Source: Dipteris shenzhenensis (Eukaryota; Polypodiophyta; Polypodiopsida; Gleicheniales). Taken from it: a DNA stretch of 64,000 nt. Position numbers and translations under genes: made by a program. Location: NCBI GenBank assembly GCA_047967505.1, contig CM106538.1; one strand, written 5' to 3'. Under the pieces are notes generated by a model. It worked only from the letters and a program-made list of their open reading frames with translations. It was not told the origin of the DNA and made no database searches. Position 1 is the first letter of the stretch. Each line of letters opens with the position of its first letter. This document shows positions 59,988 through 64,000 of this stretch, piece after piece.

Positions 59988-61840
59988 TAGGTCAGCTATC
60001 CACGCTCACAAGCAATGCACGTTTCAAGCATCTCATTGAACACTTCAACAGGACGAAATATGATAGAAGTGTAGTCGGCATATTTGTCCCTCACCACCTT
60101 GAGGCTTGTCATACTTTCTTCCCGCTCTTGGGTTCCCCTAGGCACAACTGCACTCAAAGAAGTATAAAAGTTTGTGAGTGTATCGGCGTCTGCTTTTGTG
60201 ACCTTTCGCTTCAAATCAGGATTTGGAGAACCAAATGTTGTCCATATCACCCTTGCCTTCTGTAAGACCTCTGATGTTGAGGATATCTTATGCTTTCCAT
60301 GGACATAATGATTAAGTCTTTCAGACTCAATCAAATACTTGATCTCATGCTTGAATATACATATTGTTGCAGGATAATAATGGAATGAGCTTATCTTTAC
60401 AAATTATTTTGGAGTGAGTCTTTTGCCCTCCTTTGCTTCCCTTGCGATCTGATTACAAGCATAAGCCCAATGTTGACCATCCATGGGCTGGAATCTGCAA
60501 TGAAGGAGAAATTCCTTCTTGACTTCCTTTAGCATATTCTCTCCTTGTGCCTCTTCGCCTTGTTCATGTGGAATATTTTTTAGAGTGTCTTTAAAGAATT
60601 GACTGAAGATTTCCTCGAAATGTGTAGGCCCTGTAAATGTTATTTGATGAAAACTATTTTTGGTTAGACAAAACATTATTGGGTGCAAGACCACATTGCT
60701 TGCCACAGGTTTCTTACCATCTCTCAAAGCCTCGTATATTTGCATTGCATAGGATATATCAAGGCTTCGGCTATTAGTAAAGAGAGCTGCAGCTTCCACA
60801 TCTTTGGCATTCACAAACCACGTCCTTTGACCCTAGATATATCCCACATCATCATCTATAACTGCTTCATTAAGACGCAGATTAAGATTTTTGATTGATG
60901 TGAGTTCATCTTGATCATCTTCAGCCTCGGATTCTGAGTCTTCTTCATCTTTCTCTTTTTTTGACCGTTTTTCATCCACATTATCTTTCTCTACAGTGGG
61001 ATGATGTCTTTTCTTACTGCTTGGAACCGTGGCTCTTGCAGTACTAGCCTTTTGCATTTCATGTCGTGGTTTGCTAGCAAGAGCTTCTAGCATAACTGCA
61101 GTGGATCGACCTTGATCTTCTTCAATTTTTGCTAATTCCCATGCACTCAAGGCTTGTTTTTCATCATCCTTAGTTACATCCACCATTTCTAGCTCTAGAA
61201 GTTTGTGCTCATGTTCTACAGGTTTGTGATAGTGTGCCTGTTCTTCTTGTCCCTGCACCGAAGTCTGAGCTTTTTGATCTCCTTCATGTGAAGATTCTTG
61301 CATATGAGGAGCATATTCTGCATCCTGAAAGTATTCAAACATTATCTTTGCATGCATCCTTTTTGCCACCACACTAGGAAATTGCTCCCAAGTATATGAA
61401 AGAGTCTCCAATGCCGTTTGCAGCTCTGGAAACTTTGATGGTTGAGGAGGAGGCATCACAAAGGTCTTTGCGTCTCTCCTTGACACAATAAAATGCATAC
61501 CGCCAACTTCAGGATCTGAACTCTTTGTTAAAATATCCACAAAGGTGTCTTTTCGCTGAATTATTATGCCTACTACAAGGCTTGAAGTCACATCTTTTTT
61601 GAAGAAAGTAGCATCCCATGGATCTTCAACACCATTGAACTCCCTTTTTGACATAAGTAGAAAGAGTCTCTTTTCCTTTTGATGAAGAAACCAAGCTCTT
61701 CTACCCATGTGATATCGAGTCCACCTACCAAAGCCATTGGGGCTATTCTCCTTTCCTTTGAAATTCAAAGTGACATCAGAAACCCATACTCTGATCTCAG
61801 AGTCATTTAGGATAGCCATCACATTAGCTGATTGCTCCAT
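59988..61840 (-). pseudogene. N-terminal and central part of the large protease gene (upstream of the copia insertion)
   Basis: After the ATG the protein has a folded-looking start (EIRVWVSDVTLNFKG, then PWDATFFKKDVTSSLVVGII). A helical part follows, then an acidic and basic low-complexity stretch (KRSKKEKDEEDSESEAEDD, a plausible nuclear targeting region, about 60915-61000). A TAG interrupts it at 60835-60833. The next open stretch (60814-60404) has FHQITFTGPTHFEEIFSQFF and PMDGQHWAYACNQI, ends in TAA, and is followed in frame by the stretch ending ETCIACERG and a TAG at 59998. I do not recognise these domains. Confidence 0.55.
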
Positions 61841-62480
61841 AATCCTACAAGAAAAGATAATGAAGAATTTAGATACATATAAGTAAAGTACAATATACAA
61901 CCCTTGATACAATAAATGTGGGAAATAGCCCAAAAGACTTTACAAGGCTTCATATGGCAATAAATGTGGGAAATAGCCTAAAAGGCTTTACAAGGCTTAA
62001 ATATTTGTACAAATGTAAAAGAATTAGCCAATAAAGCTTTACAAGTAATATAAAATGTCGTCTAGTGATAAAGCTTCAATCTTCATGAAGATTCATGTAA
62101 TCTGTCCATCCATTGATATCTGAGCACTGATACCCAACTGATGCAATCTATCCACTAATAACTTTTCCATTGATATCCACTTATGCAGCCCACATGATAT
62201 CCACTTATGCATCCCACTGATACTCGTTAATTAGTGAATGGTCGGGATGGTCGGGTTTATTACAAGGCGCTTCATATGACAATAAATGTAAAAAATAGCA
62301 TAAAAGGCTTTACAAGGTTTTTATGACAATAAATGAGCTTAAATATTTATACAAATGCAATAAAAATAACCAATAATCATCAAGCTCCAATATGTCCCAT
62401 GACATGTAATCTGTTCACTGATATATGTAATCTGTCCACTGATATCTGCTCATGCAATCTGCCCACTGATAAACTTCTTG
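61841..62480. repeat. Upstream region of the large gene: direct repeats and a degenerate CCACTGATATC motif
   Basis: The phrase AATAAATGTGGGAAATAGCC, followed by AAAGGCTTTACAAGGCTT-type sequence, occurs at about 61912 and 61957, and in altered form at 62281. Between 62097 and 62475 short units such as CTGTCCACTGATATCTG, ATCTGTTCACTGATATATG and CCATTGATATCCACTTATGC recur seven or more times. These could be promoter repeats or subterminal repeats of a transposon. Confidence 0.55.
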
Positions 62481-62908
62481 GTAAATGGTAAAAGGTCTTA
62501 TTTAATAGCATGTTATGCGTGTTAAACCGCATGTGAGCGAAGGGACTGACAATGATTAGGAACTAGTTAGAAAAATTTGAGCATGGCTTCGATTGGCAAC
62601 TTGGAGAATTGTCTCTCCTCTAAGGCAATCTAATCTATGCTAAACTATGCTAAACCAACCGTCGAAGCGAAGAAAAGCAATAAATAATTTCTTTTTTTGT
62701 GTTCATTTTAATGTGCTGGGGTTTAAGAGGCTTAAATATGCAAAAGAAGGGGTTGTGATGTAGAGGCTAAACCTGCATGTGATATAAATGAAGAACAAGT
62801 ATCTAAAGAAAAGTTAACATTTTTCAATTTAAAAGATGAATATATATAAAAATGTTATCTCACCTTCAAAACAAACCATAAATTCACTCTTTTATAATTT
62901 TTAAAAAG

Positions 62909-63138
62909 TATAATATAAAAGATGTAAATATATAAAACTCTCTTTACTTTCTCTCTCTCTCTTTCTCTCTCTCGACTCCTAAATCTCTTTGTAGCCATAG
63001 TCAAGACACCTCATTCTCTCTCTTAATCTCTCTCTCTCTCTCTCTCTGATAACTCTTAAGTATTTTTCTCTCTATCCTCATCCCACTTCTTCTCTCTCTC
63101 CCTCTCCCTCCCTCTAGCACAGAAGTTTCATTCCTCTC

Positions 63139-63199
<61 letters not shown>

Positions 63200-63490
63200 T
63201 TAAGTCTCCCTCTTCTCTTCTCTCTCTCTCTCTCTTTTTCTCTCTCCTCTTGCCATGTTTCATTGTGATAAACATCTCTCTCTCTCTCTCTCTCTCCCTC
63301 TCTCTCTTTCCCTCTCTCCCTCTTTCTCTCTCTCCCTCTCTCTCTTTCTCTCTCTCTCCCTCTCTCTCCCTACTCTCTCCCTCCCTCAAGCAGCCATGGC
63401 CCCCAAGAGACCCGCTTCTCTCTCTAAATCTCTCTCCCCCTCTCTCCTCTCTCTTTCTTTCCCTCCCTACTCTTCTCTCTCATTTAAAAA
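62909..63490. repeat. CT-rich tandem repeat, unit 1 (582 bp)
   Basis: It starts TATAATATAAAAGATGTAAA. The same start recurs at 63491. The unit holds many CT runs plus unique phrases (TTTGTAGCCATAGTCAAGAC, CTAGCACAGAAGTTTCATT). Confidence 0.9.
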
Positions 63491-64000
63491 TATAATATAA
63501 AAGATGTAAATATATAAAACTCTCTTTACTTTCTCTCTCTCTCTCTCTCTCTCTCGACTCCTAAATCTCTTTGTAGCCATAGTCAAGACACCTCATTCTC
63601 TCTCTTAATCTCTCTCTCTCTCTCTGACAACTCTTAAGTATTTTTCTCTCTATCCTCATCCCACTTATTCTCTCTCTCCCTCTCCCTCCCTCTAGCACAG
63701 AAGTTTCATTTCTCTCTCTCTCTCCCTCTCTCTCCCTCTCTCTCTCTCTCTCTCTCCCTAAGTCTCCCTCTTCTCTTCTCTCTCTCTCTCTCTTTTCCGC
63801 TCTCCTCTCGCCACGTTTCATTCTGATAAACATCTCTCTCTCTCTCTCTCTCTCCCTCTCTCTCTCTCCCTCTCTCTCTTTCCCTCTCTCTCTCTTTCTC
63901 TCTCTCCCTCTCTCTCTTTCTCTCTCTCTCTCCCTCTCTCTCCCTACTCTCTCCCTCCCTCAAGTAGCCACGGCCCCCAAGAGACCCGCTTCTCTCTCTT
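63491..64000. repeat. CT-rich tandem repeat, unit 2 (cut by window end)
   Basis: The same phrases as unit 1 come in the same order, and CT run lengths differ. The Ser/Leu and Arg/Glu frames on both strands are artefacts of this repeat. Confidence 0.9.

Larger units (their letters stand above)
42867..61840 (-). pseudogene. Large gene with three tandem Ulp1/C48-like protease modules, split by copia insertions
   Basis: On the minus strand a single frame runs from ATG at 61840 (MEQSANVMAIL) to 59988, and continues without loss of frame at 48199 once the copia element and one copy of its CTTCA duplication are removed. It ends at 46858. That is 1065 codons including the final stop, with in-frame stops at 60835, 60406 and 59998 and one more near 48090, but no frameshift. 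Small exons then follow, encoding three related protease modules down to a stop at 42867. An acceptor-like TTCTTGTAG lies just upstream of the ATG, so a 5' exon may exist. Proteins with Ulp1 domains remove SUMO-like tags, and many plant transposons carry such a domain as cargo. This gene may belong to one of those, but I see no terminal repeats. It cannot make a full-length product as it stands. Confidence 0.6.

Noticed and set aside
63114-63963. Arg/Glu-rich frames at the right end
   Set aside because: They are translations of the CT microsatellite units.

Overview
The window looks like nuclear DNA of a land plant. Three things point that way: a conserved plant-type gene with ten GT-AG introns, Ty1/copia elements primed by initiator tRNA-Met, and many CT/GA microsatellites. 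I cannot fix the species or even the major clade. I see no rRNA or tRNA gene, no CRISPR array and no organellar segment. Most of the 64 kb is repeat-derived.

Layout. 1-3983: minus-strand LTR element with readable LTRs, PBS and PPT but no gag-pol. 4181-6230: collapsed copia element. 6277-6950: 280-bp tandem repeat. 7-19 kb: mostly unassigned DNA with microsatellites, small hairpins, duplications and a possible copia gag relic. 19.4-20.5 kb: decayed gene of unknown family. 20.56-20.92 kb: polypurine tract. 24195-28241: the one clearly intact host gene, an RGLG-type RING E3 ubiquitin ligase on the minus strand, modelled here as 11 coding exons and 415 aa, with a 5'UTR intron. 29-41 kb: repeats, including a 439-bp foldback element at 31799-32237.

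41.2-62.5 kb is the most unusual part. A large minus-strand gene starts near 61840 with a continuous reading frame of about 3.2 kb. It then runs into three tandem copies of a Ulp1/C48-type cysteine protease module, each spread over small exons, and ends at 42867. A small second reading frame follows at 41268-41720, and tandem arrays flank the 3' side. The long exon is split by a copia element (A, TSD CTTCA), and A carries a close relative (B, TSD CAGGC) inserted in its RNase H domain. The host frame is kept across the insertion, but it contains several stop codons that look like point transitions. I read it as a recently decayed coding unit, perhaps the cargo or protein set of a large undescribed transposon.

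The window ends in two copies of a 582-bp CT-rich tandem repeat (62909-64000).
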